From the NCBI GenBank assembly GCA_950295325.1, contig OX485807.1, positions 2,916,501 through 2,980,500 of the forward strand: a stretch of DNA of 64,000 nucleotides, in the 5' to 3' direction. The notes under the pieces are model-generated. The model did no database searches. It was not told where the DNA came from and saw only the letters and a list, made by a program, of their open reading frames with translations. Both the position numbers and the translations under genes were made by a program. Source of the stretch: Polytrichum commune (taxonomy: Eukaryota > Streptophyta > Polytrichopsida > Polytrichales > Polytrichaceae). Shown piece by piece: positions 46,256 to 57,930 of the stretch. How positions within the stretch are numbered: position 1 is the first letter of the stretch; the number at the start of each line of letters is the position of its first letter.

Positions 46256-49200
46256 GACTGGCGAGCACCTTTCATTGAGTACCTTACCCACGGAAGATTA
46301 TTGTCAGCTCTAGCTACCCCACGAGAACAAAACAAGATCAGGCAACTAAGTGAGCCATTCGTCCTAGACGACGAAAAGCTTAAGCGAGTCAGTATCTCCG
46401 GCAAGATACATGAGTGTATAGCCGGGGACATCATTGAAGAAGTCATAAGCGAAGCCCATGAGCAAGATGGGATACACTACAATCTAACTTCAACATGGCA
46501 TTACATACTACGCACCCCATATTGGTGGCCTACTCGACGAAGAAACGTACTGGAATACTGTCAAGAATGTCCGGTATGTAAGGTTGCTGACCAAGGAAAC
46601 GAAACTGGGAACATTACCCCACAAGATTCAGAGGACAACGACGATCCACTCCCTGTACAACCTTTGGAAGCGCAAGAAGACATGACAGGAAAAGCAGAAT
46701 CGGATTGGACAACATCATATGTCCAACACATGACATGTCTAACACACGGAACCCCCTGGGTGAGTTCCCTACCCAAAGAAGAGAAAAAATTGGTAGTGTA
46801 CCGAAGCCGTTTCTTCATACTCATTGAAGGAGAGTTACACCGCATGTTTCATAACGGCATTACAAAGAAATGTATGCCTGGAAGGTATGTGAGGAGTTAC
46901 ATCAAGACCCTCCATATACGAGAAAATCGGCATCTCCCCATAAGCGCCACCAAGGAATTGGTTCTAAAAGGCCCTTATTGGTGGCCAACTATAGCGGAAG
47001 ACGTCTCACTACTCATCACACTATGCACCGAGTGTGAAGAACGAGGAGAAGAGTTGCCAACAGAAGCAAGCTCTTCGGAACCTGGTAACGGGACGGACAT
47101 TATACCATACAAGGAAACCTTTAACGATTGGAGAACGCCTCTAGTCGAATATCTGGCACATGGAAGATTCAAAATGGACATGGAGACCCAAAGAGGGCAG
47201 AGGGAAACCATACGAGAGAGCGAAATTTTCACTTTGGAAAAGGGAAAACTTCGAAAACTGGAGAAAAATGGAATGGCTCAAATTTGCATCGCTGGTTACC
47301 AAATAAAGCATTGGATAGGGAAAATGCACGTACACCAGCAGAGATACTTAGACGACCAACAAACTTGGTTTCGATGCTCGCAAGGGAATCGGTGGTGGCC
47401 CACGATGGGGTTGTGCGACATACAAATCTACATTATGTACGACTGCCCGTCTTGTCGAAGAAGATTTCGAGGCCCGCTCCATAACATAATTTGTGGGTCC
47501 GTCATCATACAAGCTCATGACAACAAGGATTGGAGGAAATTACTTATAGAATTCCTCACATACAGGTACTTGAAAGGGCCCCGCATCTCGAAAAATCAAT
47601 ACAAGAAAATAATTCGGCAAAGCCGAAAATATTTCATTGAAGAAGGGAAACTAAAACGAATCTTGGCGGATGGAGATATTAAGATATGTATTGCGGGACG
47701 TGAGATCAACGAGTACCTGCAGGAACTACATGTTACTGAATCCGGGCAACATCTTAGCGAAGAGACAATGTGGCACCTAGTAATGTTTGGACCATATTGG
47801 TGGCCCACATGCGGAGCTGACATTAACGGCTTATGCCATCAGAAATGTACGGTATGCAGCAACCAAGCAGAATTTTCAAAGGACCAGCAAACACCATCAC
47901 CTGTGGACCGGAAAGACCTACCAAGAGGGATTGCTGCAGATTGGAGACGCCCTTACATGGAGTACCTAACATGCAGGGAAATCTTCGACCAAACTTTACC
48001 ACCATAGGTAAAAAGGGCAGTAACACAAAGCCATAAGTATTTTATGTTCACCAACAACATTTTGCAACGGATACGCAAAGGAAGGAAAAGTAATCAAGTT
48101 TGTATCCCCGAGACTCAAGTTTCCATATACCTAGCCAAGGTACATGGGGAAAGCGGACCCCACTTGGCCGCCATAGAAACATGGAAGGCCGTGGCCACGG
48201 GGACGTACTGGTGGCCAACATGGGGAAACGACGTGTGCAACCATTTAAGAGATTGCAAAATTTGCAGAATAACAAAGACCCGGGGTAAGTACCCCGAGGA
48301 AAGTCAGAGTTCAACCCCACCAAAACAAACGCTAGAGTCCGATTGGAGATAACCGATCACACAACGGCTAAGGAACTTTGAGGAGTTGAACCACGTTAGC
48401 ACACATGAAGATTTGGGATTACTCAGCCTCAAACACCGAGACGTATTTCATAGCCGAAGATGGTTTGAAATATCGATTACCAAATGGAGAAGTTAAGATG
48501 TGCGTGGCCAAAGAAGACGCCAAGGATTGGATGAAGAGGATACATGAATATCAAATACCGCATCTAACGAGAAAAGAAGTACTCACACAAGTACACAAAG
48601 GCCCGTATTGGTGGCCCACCATTTCTTCAGATGTAAACCACTTAATTGACGAATGTAAACCATGTTAGATCACTGCAACGTCAGGCCTTAAAATCGAGAA
48701 CTATGGGGCCATCCTCTTCCAGAATCAGAAGACACGTGATTGGAGAGAACCAATCCTTCAACACCTCAAAAATCCCATGGAACTAAGCAACTTTGCTTTC
48801 CATGAGGAATTGGGTACATTACGGGCAGAAGTGCCCTGTTATTTCCTAGAAGAGGGAAAGTTAAAGCGAAACTTTACAAGTGGACAAGTAAAATTATATA
48901 TCTCTCAAGAAGAAAGAATTGAATGGTTATCCACCATTCACCATCAAAGGTACCCTCACCTCTCAATGGATGAGATGGTTTTGCAGGTCAACCTAGGACT
49001 TTATTGGTGGCCCACAATACCACCGGACATTGACCACATGTGCAAGGAATGTCGGATTTGTTGGCCCCATAAATTTTCGAAGCTTATGGTTGATTGCAAG
49101 ACTGTCACCATTAACGAAAAGGAAGAACCGGATTGGAGTTCACCTTTCATCGATTACCTAACACACGGGAGGTTGACCACGGAAGCCTCCACCACCCAGC

Positions 49201-49505
49201 GACAACAAATCGCCATACGAAGTCGTCCATACATGCTAAACCACAACGGGACTCTGTTAAAAGAAGGGCCCGATGGTATGCGGAGGACATGCGTAGCTGG
49301 ACCGATAACTACAGCCATTATCGCGGAGGACATGCGTAGCTGGACCGATAACTACAGCCATTATCGCGGAGGCTCATGAAGGAATAGCTGGAGGGCACTT
49401 TTCGGCCAATATCACCTTACACAAGGTCTTAACGGCCTTGTACTGGTGGCCCACCATGAAGAGAGATGTTCATCTTTACTGCACTCAATGTGACATCTAT
49501 CAAAG
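46256..49505 (+). repeat. Eight tandem linker + H2C2 zinc modules in Gypsy pol (fossil part)
   Basis: Each module has a DWR..(I/V)EYL opening, an R......F...G.L.R....G....C middle, an H-X5-8-H pair, a (Y/R)WWPT signature and a C..C pair. Starts are at about 46256, 46703, 47126, 47528, 47939, 48341, 48738 and 49131, giving spacings of 447, 423, 402, 411, 402, 397 and 393 bases. This module corresponds to the single segment that normally joins RNase H to integrase in Ty3/Gypsy (Integrase_H2C2). The units are well diverged in sequence yet keep length and signatures. The last unit has the most canonical form (AHEGIAGGHF) and leads into the integrase core. Confidence 0.85.
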
Positions 49506-50637
49506 GGTTGGCCCAAAGATCTCAAACAACCTCCAACCCTTACATCCCACGATGCCCACGGAGGTATTTCAGAAATGGGGTTTGGATTTCATTGGACCGG
49601 TCAACCCGCCAGCCAAAGGTACCAAGAATCGGTACATTATCATGGCTACGGACTACACCACCAAATGGGTGGAAGCCGAAGCTTTAAAAGATAACACGGC
49701 TAAATCTACGGCCAAGTTCTTTTTCGAAGAGATAATTACAAAATTTGGATGCCCATTGGAAATTGTGAGCGACCAAGGAAGTCACTTTATCAATGACACT
49801 ATTAAGGTGCTCACTCAAGAATTCATGATTTTACACCGAAAGTCAACCACATACTATCCACAAGCCAACGGCCAAGCGGAGAGTACCAACAAGGTAATTA
49901 AGATTGCCTTAACCAAAATGGTGAACGCCAATCGAACTGATTGGGACACCAAATTACATGCAGCACTTTGGGCCTATAGGACAACCTATAAGGTTACCAC
50001 CAAGCACACCCCGTTTTCATTAGTGTTCGGGACGGAAGCCTTGTTACCTATGGCTTACCTTCACCCCGACGTCTATCAGAAACGGAATCAAGAGTTTCAT
50101 CCCATTCTCGAAAAGAGAATGGAACAACTCAGAACTATGGATTTAACCAGACATGAAGCCGAAGACAATATGAAACATATGCAACTATTAAGAAAGGAAA
50201 GACATGACAAACCCCGGGCGAAGAGACAATGTCAACACTGTAACCTTGGGATAACCAAGCCACCACGAAAGGGGGCCAAGAAACATGACACTTTAAAAGA
50301 GGGCCCTATTCAAGCTATGGAGGAAAGTGAAAACTCTCAAAGTAACGAAGATGGGGAGCAAAATCCTACATCCAAGACACGTTTTTATCCCGGCCAACGA
50401 ATCTTGTGGCACTTACGCCATAAAATACCCAGGCCGGGCAAGTTCAAAATACGATGGGCAGGACCTTATCTAATTCAACAAGTCTATGATAATGGATCAG
50501 TGGATGTTACCACCCTACAAGGGGACAGTTTGGGACGAGTCAACATGAACAAACTAAAACCCTACCAAGAGCCCGAAACAACCCAGGCTTATGCCTTACA
50601 AATTCTAGCATGCCACCTTTTAGAAACGGAAATATGA
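49506..50637 (+). CDS. Integrase core and GPY/F C-terminus of the Gypsy element (fossil part)
   Basis: Catalytic D,D-35-E residues are visible: D in WGLDFIGPV (about 49585), D in IVSDQGSHF (about 49771) and E in NGQAESTN (about 49879). Further landmarks are HAALWAYRTTYK and TPFSLVFGTEALLP. The C-terminal part has RWAGPYLIQQV (GPY/F module) near 50450 and then NKLKPY. No chromodomain follows. Confidence 0.85.
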
Positions 50638-52512
50638 GCAAAACAAAATCCTTTATACAAAGGGACCAGTACTACACCAATTCCCATCACCCCATCTTCT
50701 CAATCAAATAAGGAAACCATTTCACATACTGGTTCCACCTCTTACCAAAGTCAAGAAACCTTAGATGCTGAAGATTTGGAAATGCATAGGGTCATGCTAG
50801 AAGTATACCACATACATCCCTCAAAACAAGAGCATGTTCATCCAAGAGATACCGTAAACCCCCTAAGGTATGACCAAATGGATGAAGAAGAAACCCACCT
50901 ACATACCATACAATTACAACAAAAGAAAGATACCTTAAACCTCATAAGGCACAACCAAAAGGATGAAAAAGAAACCAACCTACATACCATATCCCAATGG
51001 GAACTACTATTAAGTTTAGGAGAAAGTTCGGGAAGCACAACACCTATGAGGAATACAACCCATTCCTACCCTACCTTACCCCGCTTGGAGTTAACTGGGG
51101 GGGGGAACCAACTCACAAATGAAAATTTTGCAAGAATGCGGCCTAGGAAAAGACTCACCTAGGACCGACCACTGGACCAGCAAACCAGTCGGAGCATTTT
51201 ACCCCCTTAATTGGGAGCAGGATGAGGTTATACCTTAAAGACGTACAAAAGTAATGGATAAAGTTACAGTGAATAAAGATGTGAGTTTTAAGAAAGAAGG
51301 AGACGAGCAAAGTCTTGGGAAATAAGAAGATATGTGAAATTGTGAGGAATGCAAAGATATATTAGGTCCTAAAGATGGAAGAGATTTCCAACAAATTATG
51401 ACATACGGATGAATTATATAAGTGAGGAATCAAGTATGGATGAAGACAAGCATTTTAGAAAGTTACACCACATGAGAGTCAAAAATTCCAGCTTAAGAGG
51501 GATAAAAGGTTTTGAGTATTCCAAATTTCCACACCACCTTAGATAAATGAGGGGGGATCGGAATTTTTACTTTTAGTTGAAAGAGGTTAACCTGGGAGAG
51601 TTAGGTCATATTAATAATTGGATGATAAAATGTTAGAAGTGGAACCGAATTTTGATTGCAGTCTAGGTAGGAATCTGGAAGCCCGGAATGAATAAGAAGT
51701 TTTATCTGGAAACTTTGGGATATCCTGTTGAGTTGGGTAGGAAGCTTTGAGAGCCAGCCAACGATCGGTTTTACTTAAGGAAGACTAAATTCATCGAAAT
51801 AGGTTTCCGAACACTTAACCAGAATTTCAGGAGTGGAAGTAAATAATTGCGGAATGGTGGAGTTATATTGCACTATAGGCAAGTGAATCCTTTGAAATGC
51901 GTTAAGCGTGCAAGTTACAAGGATACGGTAACTATATACCAGAAGTTACCAAACCCATATTCATTTGAAATATTCACATAACACGAGAAAGGGGATCCAC
52001 ATAATGCTCAAGTAAAATTCAAGTTACCATCAGCAATCGACATACAAACTGCAGAAATCCAAGCATAAGCAGAGGTAAACTCCAATTTTGATTTTATTGG
52101 AGGGGCCCACACATGGTGAGCCCCAAAGAAAAAGGGATTCAACCCACCGAAGTGGGGAATCCCATAAAAGAGGAGGACTTACGGTACCTCAAAAAGAGCC
52201 CACTCACACAAAGTTAGTAAGTGAGGTGAAAACGGAACTTGCACAGTCAAAGATCATGTTGAGGGGTAATACCTGGAAAATCGACAAAGTCCAGCAAGGA
52301 CCAGGCCCCACCTCCCAGTTGGCAAGGAAGTGAGCCAACTGGAGCATGAGGAACCCTAAATCAAGAACCTCAACCACCAAGGTTTCAGCTGAACACACCA
52401 GGGAGCTGTGAGGGGAACCAACTCTCAAACCCACGCTCAGCAGTTGCCCCAGGAGCACCCGTTTTGAGGAGGTTACAGAAACTACCAAATTGTTCGGAAG
52501 GAGCTAACAAGG
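50638..52512 (+). other. Region between integrase and the 3' ORF of the Gypsy element
   Basis: A short frame at 50776-51162 carries two related 22-23-residue units (DTVNPLRYDQMDEEETHLHT and DTLNLIRHNQKDEKETNLHT). The rest, 51170-52512, is purine-rich with no supported coding region. It may be the untranslated leader of the downstream ORF. Confidence 0.5.
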
Positions 52513-55125
52513 ATGGAGAGTCTATATGAGTTGATACCGCAGCTGGATGAGCAGGGGATATTTTGGAAGAATTTGCAAGCTAAGTGCTTGCAAGCTGTCG
52601 CCGCAGTGCGTTGGAGCGTGGGCGAGTCTCAGTGGTATCCTCAGTCGTGCAAGTATCTTATTTACCAAAACTTGTTGTGCAAAGCAGCGACCAGCATCAA
52701 AGAGGCGGATTTGGCAGAGATGAAGAGGAGACAAGGGGAAGAGGAGCCTGGGCGTTACATCTTTGTGGTAGATGCAGTTCTTAGACACCGGCAATTTACA
52801 ATGGAGGAGGTTAAGTTTCTCAAGCAGGTCAACTTGGAGGGCTTTGTGACTCGAATCACTTGGGGAGTGCTGCATGAGGTTCTGGTACGAGAGGCATTGA
52901 CAAATCTCCAAGAACAGACCTTCATGACAACAATCCAAGGCAAAGCATTTCCCTTAATGAAGTCAGACTGGAGAGCACAGATGCGGGAAACTTTTGAACT
53001 TACCACTCGACTGGTGCCTTCAACCAAGCAGTGGGAGCTTTCTGAATTATTTCCATCACTCAAGACGGTAGCTGAAGGGCAAGAGACGGTGAAAGTGACT
53101 GATTGCACATTTCCAGGTGCAAAGAAACCCCTCAGAATTCTGAGTTCTTTATTTTGCTTAAACACAGCTGGTCAGAACCATATATCCATCTCCTTTGCAG
53201 AATTGATCATGGCAGCCTTAAATGGCCAAGCAGTATACTGGCCTGAAGAATTCTATCAAGAATTTTGGGAGGAAGTTATCAAGCTTCACCGTAAACACTC
53301 ACTAGATATGGTGAAGGTGGTAAGGACCACCGTTGGGCCTCATCTCACCCTCTTAATCAAGGCTGCAGGGGTAATGGATTTACCACATGAAATAGAAGCG
53401 GGTTTTCGCCTGGCTAAGTCCTTTTCCACTACAGACTTAGACAACCAGCCTAAGAAGAGGAGATACACCACCAAAACAACCATACCAGCCCCTACCTTGC
53501 ATAAAACTGTAAGGGTGGTGAAACCCAGCCCAAATCCGCAGAAGGGACCTTCCACCTCAGTGCCGCAACGAGCCTCAGAGACTCCTCGCTCGGTGGTAAT
53601 TGAGACAGAAGAGCCATGGCAGACTCCAGAAGCCATACCCAATATCGTGGAGCAGGTGAAACAGGTGCACCGAAGGCTGGAAAATTTACTCACAACCCTC
53701 ACAAGCAAAGCGCCACCGGAATTACTGAAGACCCTGGATTCCCAATTCTACAGAATCCGGCGGGCGACCATTCTACAAGAAGACACACAACCGACAGATG
53801 CCCCCAACACATTGAAAACAGAGGTTCTTAAATCTCAGAGTGTTCAGTTGGAAAGGCTAGAGAAGAAGTTGGCCGAAACAGAAGAACTAAATCAGATTTA
53901 CATTGAGAGCTCTTTCGAAATGGAAGAGGAAGTGGCAAGGTTGCAGGCTGAAACTCACTCTCTCATGCAAACGAATCAAGAGAACCTGACCCAACTTCAG
54001 GATCTGAAAGAAACTCACTCAAAACAACTCGAAGCCAAGGACAAGGTAGTGGCATCCTTGCAAGACCAAATTCGGAGATTAAAGGACGAGGTAACAACGT
54101 ATAACAGGAAGGCTAGGGAGTCGCACAAAATTCGACACCAAGAGAAAGAGGAACTTACCAGATTGCGTACCGAACATGCAGAATGCAGAGCAACCAGGGT
54201 CGAGAGAGAGCAAATTTCCAACTCCAGGAACGATCCGGGGATCGGACAGACCTCCAAACGGCCAATAGATCGGATGGAACGCCAAGCCCTGGCCACGGGA
54301 GCGGCGGAGCAGATGCTCAGTGACCTGCAACAGGAGCTGCAGGTGTGCAAACAGGAAAAAGACGAGTTGCAGCACCAGCTTCAACAAGGCACACCCTCGA
54401 TGCCAATGAGCCTACCCCCATCCGTTATCCACCCGAAAACCGAAGTCTACAATCGATTGTTAGAACATACTGAACCTATCCAAACGGTTATGCAATACTA
54501 TCAGGCCTACAGGCCACTCGATCTCCTTACCAGCAATTTACCTTTACCCAAAAGGGGCGTCACCCTGAGCCTGCTACAATTTCAAGAGCTGTGGGAGCAG
54601 GCGAATTCCCGGGCAAAGGACACATTGGCTTTTATGTGGACAGTAAGTGACATTAAGCTTTCCCTTGGCACCATAGAAGTGGTAACAGCATCACCACCAT
54701 TCTACATTAGAAGATACATTCTCAGGAGCATAGCATGGTTAGCACAACACCAAACAACAAAAGACAAGGGACCCAATATCAGTCAGATTTTACCCATCCT
54801 CCGCCCTTACAACCACAATCAGAAAATGGAGATCACAAAACTCCAATACAAACATGAAACAACCTTCCACAAGGCCACAAATGCTCTTCGGAAAGAGGAT
54901 ACAACGATCTGCTACAAGGCAGTGAGGCGCCATCAGTGGCTCCTGGAGCACCACCCAGCGAAGCAAACCAATGTGACACTCCCTCAACTGAAGGAGTATG
55001 TCGCACAAACATTGGAGGACCAGAATGTGACCACAACGAAGGGCAGATTCGGCACTATTGACCATGGTACAGTCCTCCGCATGCGAACAGCCGAGCCTCC
55101 AAGCTTCACACCCTGCGTGATCTAG
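52513..55125 (+). CDS. Extra 870-residue coiled-coil ORF downstream of pol (fossil part)
   Basis: An uninterrupted frame starting MESLYELIPQLDEQGIFWKN, on the same strand as pol and ending about 40 bases before the 3' LTR. Residues 1-300 look globular (for example ISFAELIMAALNGQAVYWPE and VGPHLTLLIKAAGV). Residues 300-430 are Pro/Ser/Thr-rich, about 435-565 and 600-627 are strongly heptad-patterned coiled coil, and the C-terminal 240 residues are globular again. No signal peptide or membrane segment is apparent, so an envelope role is not supported despite the env-like position. Some plant Tat/Athila elements carry additional ORFs in this place; function unknown. Confidence 0.7.
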   Translation: MESLYELIPQLDEQGIFWKNLQAKCLQAVAAVRWSVGESQWYPQSCKYLIYQNLLCKAATSIKEADLAEMKRRQGEEEPGRYIFVVDAVLRHRQFTMEEVKFLKQVNLEGFVTRITWGVLHEVLVREALTNLQEQTFMTTIQGKAFPLMKSDWRAQMRETFELTTRLVPSTKQWELSELFPSLKTVAEGQETVKVTDCTFPGAKKPLRILSSLFCLNTAGQNHISISFAELIMAALNGQAVYWPEEFYQEFWEEVIKLHRKHSLDMVKVVRTTVGPHLTLLIKAAGVMDLPHEIEAGFRLAKSFSTTDLDNQPKKRRYTTKTTIPAPTLHKTVRVVKPSPNPQKGPSTSVPQRASETPRSVVIETEEPWQTPEAIPNIVEQVKQVHRRLENLLTTLTSKAPPELLKTLDSQFYRIRRATILQEDTQPTDAPNTLKTEVLKSQSVQLERLEKKLAETEELNQIYIESSFEMEEEVARLQAETHSLMQTNQENLTQLQDLKETHSKQLEAKDKVVASLQDQIRRLKDEVTTYNRKARESHKIRHQEKEELTRLRTEHAECRATRVEREQISNSRNDPGIGQTSKRPIDRMERQALATGAAEQMLSDLQQELQVCKQEKDELQHQLQQGTPSMPMSLPPSVIHPKTEVYNRLLEHTEPIQTVMQYYQAYRPLDLLTSNLPLPKRGVTLSLLQFQELWEQANSRAKDTLAFMWTVSDIKLSLGTIEVVTASPPFYIRRYILRSIAWLAQHQTTKDKGPNISQILPILRPYNHNQKMEITKLQYKHETTFHKATNALRKEDTTICYKAVRRHQWLLEHHPAKQTNVTLPQLKEYVAQTLEDQNVTTTKGRFGTIDHGTVLRMRTAEPPSFTPCVI

Positions 55126-55150
55126 GAAGCATGGGGACATGCTTCTCCTG

Positions 55151-55166
55151 AGGGGAGGGGGTAAAA
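55151..55166 (+). promoter_or_regulatory. Polypurine tract before the 3' LTR
   Basis: AGGGGAGGGGGTAAAA sits directly before TGTGTAGCC, the probable LTR start. Such tracts prime plus-strand synthesis in LTR elements. Confidence 0.65.
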
Positions 55167-57651
55167 TGTGTAGCCAAGATGAATGAAGCGGCTCCGAGAA
55201 GGCGACCTCGGAGACAAGGCGAGTTCGGAGGGCGAGAGGGAGCAAGCAACCTCGAGATGGAAAACAGAGCAGCTGAGAGAGAGATAGAAGACCGGGACAG
55301 GTGTCGCAAGGGGAGCGACTACAGCTCGTCAAGGCCGGGAGTGGGTAGAAGCGAGGACCTGGCTGAGGACCCTTTATAGCCGGGTATTTATGACGTGGAC
55401 AGGAGCCGGCGAGGTGACATGGGCGGCTCCGGGGAAGGAGATGAAGAGACACACGAAATTAGGGTTTAGGGGTACTAAGAGGGGAGGTTTTGAGTTATTA
55501 AGTAACCTAGGTTTAGACTTAGTGAACACTTGGCCACCTTAGGGTGGGGATTAGTATGCTCAAACAATGCCCTTTGGGAGAAATATGAAAAGACTTATGG
55601 ACGGCCAATTTTGGATGAATTTGATTAACATTTCCGTTGCACAGTGAATGAACAAACTTTGGATGAACGGGGGGGTTATAGATGATAACCAAAATTGCAC
55701 GGCACATCTAGGAAATAGAAGGAATTGCAAACAATCTAATTCTCACGAACATCTATATTTAGCACGTATGAGTTCTGTAAATAGATTCGGCAGACCTATA
55801 TTTAGACTACATCCTTCATTCAGACTAAAATTAGCCTAATTAGACATTTGGCATTAGGGGCCACACCTAACCGCTAATTCAACCAATTATAAGATTTCAA
55901 AACCTATATAAAGGGGGCACTACGGACCCTTCTAGCACCTCATTATTCATTTCAACAATCCAACGTGAGCGTCAAGAGGAGCATTATCGGGAGCGTTTTA
56001 ACGAAGACCTATTTGGAGCATTATCGGGAGCGATTTGAAGACAATCGGAGCTTCGCGATTTTACTCGAGGAATCGAAGATCTTTTCGACAACCTTGAAGA
56101 CTCTAAAACGTTTAGAGATATTTGAAGACTTAAAGGATTGAAATATATCCTCGAGCTTGAAGACTTAAAGGATTGAAATATTATCCTCGAGCTTGAAGAC
56201 GACTGAAGGCCCGCGGCTGAGGGACCACGAGGCCGCAAGGCGTGAAGACGAAGACCGAAGATTTAGAGAAATTTGAAGACTCTAAAACTTTTAGAGATAT
56301 TCGAAGATTGAAGGCCCGCGGCTGAGGGACCACGAGGCCGCAAGGCGTGAAGATGAAGGCCGAAGACTTAGAGAAATTTGAAGACTCTAAAACTTTTAGA
56401 GATATTCGAAGACTGAAGGCCCAAGGCTGAGGGACCACGAGGCCGCGAGGCGTGAAGACGAAGACCGAAGACTTAGCGACATTTGAAGATACTCGAAGAC
56501 GAACGCCTTCGAGTTTGAAGACCGAATTTAGACTGAGAGCCCGCGATACTGAAGGCCCGCGGACTGGAGACCGCGACTGGAGGACCGCGGAACCGGACGA
56601 CGAGTTACGAGACTTGAAGATTGATTCATAACGAATCCGAAGACTTGGAGATTTTGAAGATCCCTTTTGGGTGTACCTTGAAGATTGAGGGCCCGAGGTA
56701 CTGAGAGACCACGAGACCGTAGGAGCGAAGACTAAAGACCTATGAAGTACTTGAAGACTTGATTGAAGACTTTTAAAGACCGGGAGAACATGGAAAACTA
56801 AAGGACCACAAGACTGAGGGCCCATGAGACTGGAGGACCGAGAAGACTTTAGGACTTGAAGGTCTTTTCCGAAAGATTTCGCACTCAAAAGACTACAAGA
56901 CCTTGAAGACCCTAAAAGCCTTGTTCGAGAATTGGGGGACTAAGGGCCCGCAGGACCGCAAGCCCAAGACCAAGGCCCCACAAGTTCAAAGACACTTTTG
57001 GAGACCGGATTTAAGGAGTTTATAAACCAAGGTCTAACATACTTTTGGGACTAAGGAGAAGTCAAGATATCAAAGGCTAAGATACCTTAGAAACTAAGGT
57101 ATTCTTTAGAAGACTAAGGAGATTTCCTAAAGGATCTTGAGACCGATGTACTCAAAGAAAATAGGAAGATCGGAGAAGATCCTTTCAAGGAATTTAGATC
57201 GAGAGAAGTGTTCGAGGACGAAGAATTAAACTCTCGTGATTAGAGAATACAAAGAGAAACCAGACAAAATGAACTTTTAAGAGATTGAAGACATGGAGAG
57301 GGCTACAAGCCATCATTCGAGAATAAGAGAATGTGAAGATCATCAATTAGTCAATCTTTCATGAAAGTTAGTATATCATAAATGAATTACTAAAATGACT
57401 TATGAGCTTGTGTACTTTGATTGAGGATTTAGAATTGGAAATGAAATTGAAGAATATGTTGATACCATTACATTGATTGCAAAAACATTCTTTATGTTCA
57501 CAACACTTAACCTTGACATTAGGATTTCGGGGAACATAAGCTTGAAAGCTTAGGCTACTTTCTCCTTAGAGATTCATCCAAGAGGAAACACCTTCAAAAG
57601 TTAATTTAGATAAGTGTAGTGTCCATGTAAACCGGTCAGCAGCGGGTTACA
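55167..57651 (+). repeat. Probable 3' LTR of the Gypsy element, about 2.5 kb
   Basis: The start TGTGTAGCC follows the polypurine tract. A promoter-like CCTATATAAAGGGGGC at about 55901-55916 suggests transcription begins near 55930. From about 55975 the sequence is dominated by GAAGAC-type purine repeats to about 57340. The end is placed at GGGTTACA (57651) because it gives a TG...CA layout and lies before an unrelated dispersed repeat at 57688. With no 5' LTR to compare, the right edge is tentative. Confidence 0.5.
56205..56500 (+). repeat. 105-bp tandem repeat in the LTR
   Basis: Three units begin GAAGGCCCGCGGCTGAGGGA at 56205, 56310 and (as GAAGGCCCAAGGC) 56415, the last incomplete. Each contains CACGAGGCCGC, GAAGACGAAGACCGAAGA-like and TTTAGAGATATTCGAAGA segments. 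A shorter duplication of about 40 bp lies just upstream at 56110-56200. Confidence 0.85.
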
Positions 57652-57687
57652 CCGTCTAAGTTGCTGAGGGTTTGAAGGTGACCTCGA

Positions 57688-57930
57688 CAGTCTCCCTTGA
57701 GACTTTCGACCAACACCTTATATAGAATTGAAGTCATTGTACATCAAAAGTAGCACAAAATAAAAATACCCACAATAACTTTCAAAACAACTAATTAGTG
57801 TGGCCCACACTAATCTTCTACTAGAAAATAGCATGGGCTGGGAATTAATGTGGCCCGCGTTAATTATCATTATAAAAATTCGCATGGGCTCTAGAAAACT
57901 AATGTGGCTCAAACTAATAAGGTGTTGAGG
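57688..57930 (+). repeat. Dispersed repeat (pairs with 36965-37186)
   Basis: Counterpart of 36965-37186 with the same landmarks in the same order and orientation. It starts shortly after the presumed LTR end. Confidence 0.55.

Larger units (their letters stand above)
40623..57651 (+). mobile_element. Ty3/Gypsy LTR retrotransposon, broken, 5' LTR not seen
   Basis: Parts in order are a pre-gag frame, gag with zinc knuckles, protease, reverse transcriptase, RNase H, an array of eight linker-plus-zinc modules, the integrase core with a GPY/F end, an extra coiled-coil ORF, a polypurine tract and a 3' LTR. The gene order and integrase place it in Ty3/Gypsy. The lack of a chromodomain and the protein style point to the Tat/Athila side of plant elements (inferred). 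The copy is a fossil with roughly ten breaks across gag-pol, while the 3' ORF looks whole. Its left end meets the damaged foldback element at about 40622, so the 5' LTR is lost. Without a second LTR it cannot be dated. Confidence 0.85.

Noticed and set aside
52513-55125. Envelope gene
   Set aside because: No signal peptide, membrane span or fusion-type hydrophobic segment is apparent; the protein is soluble and coiled-coil in character.
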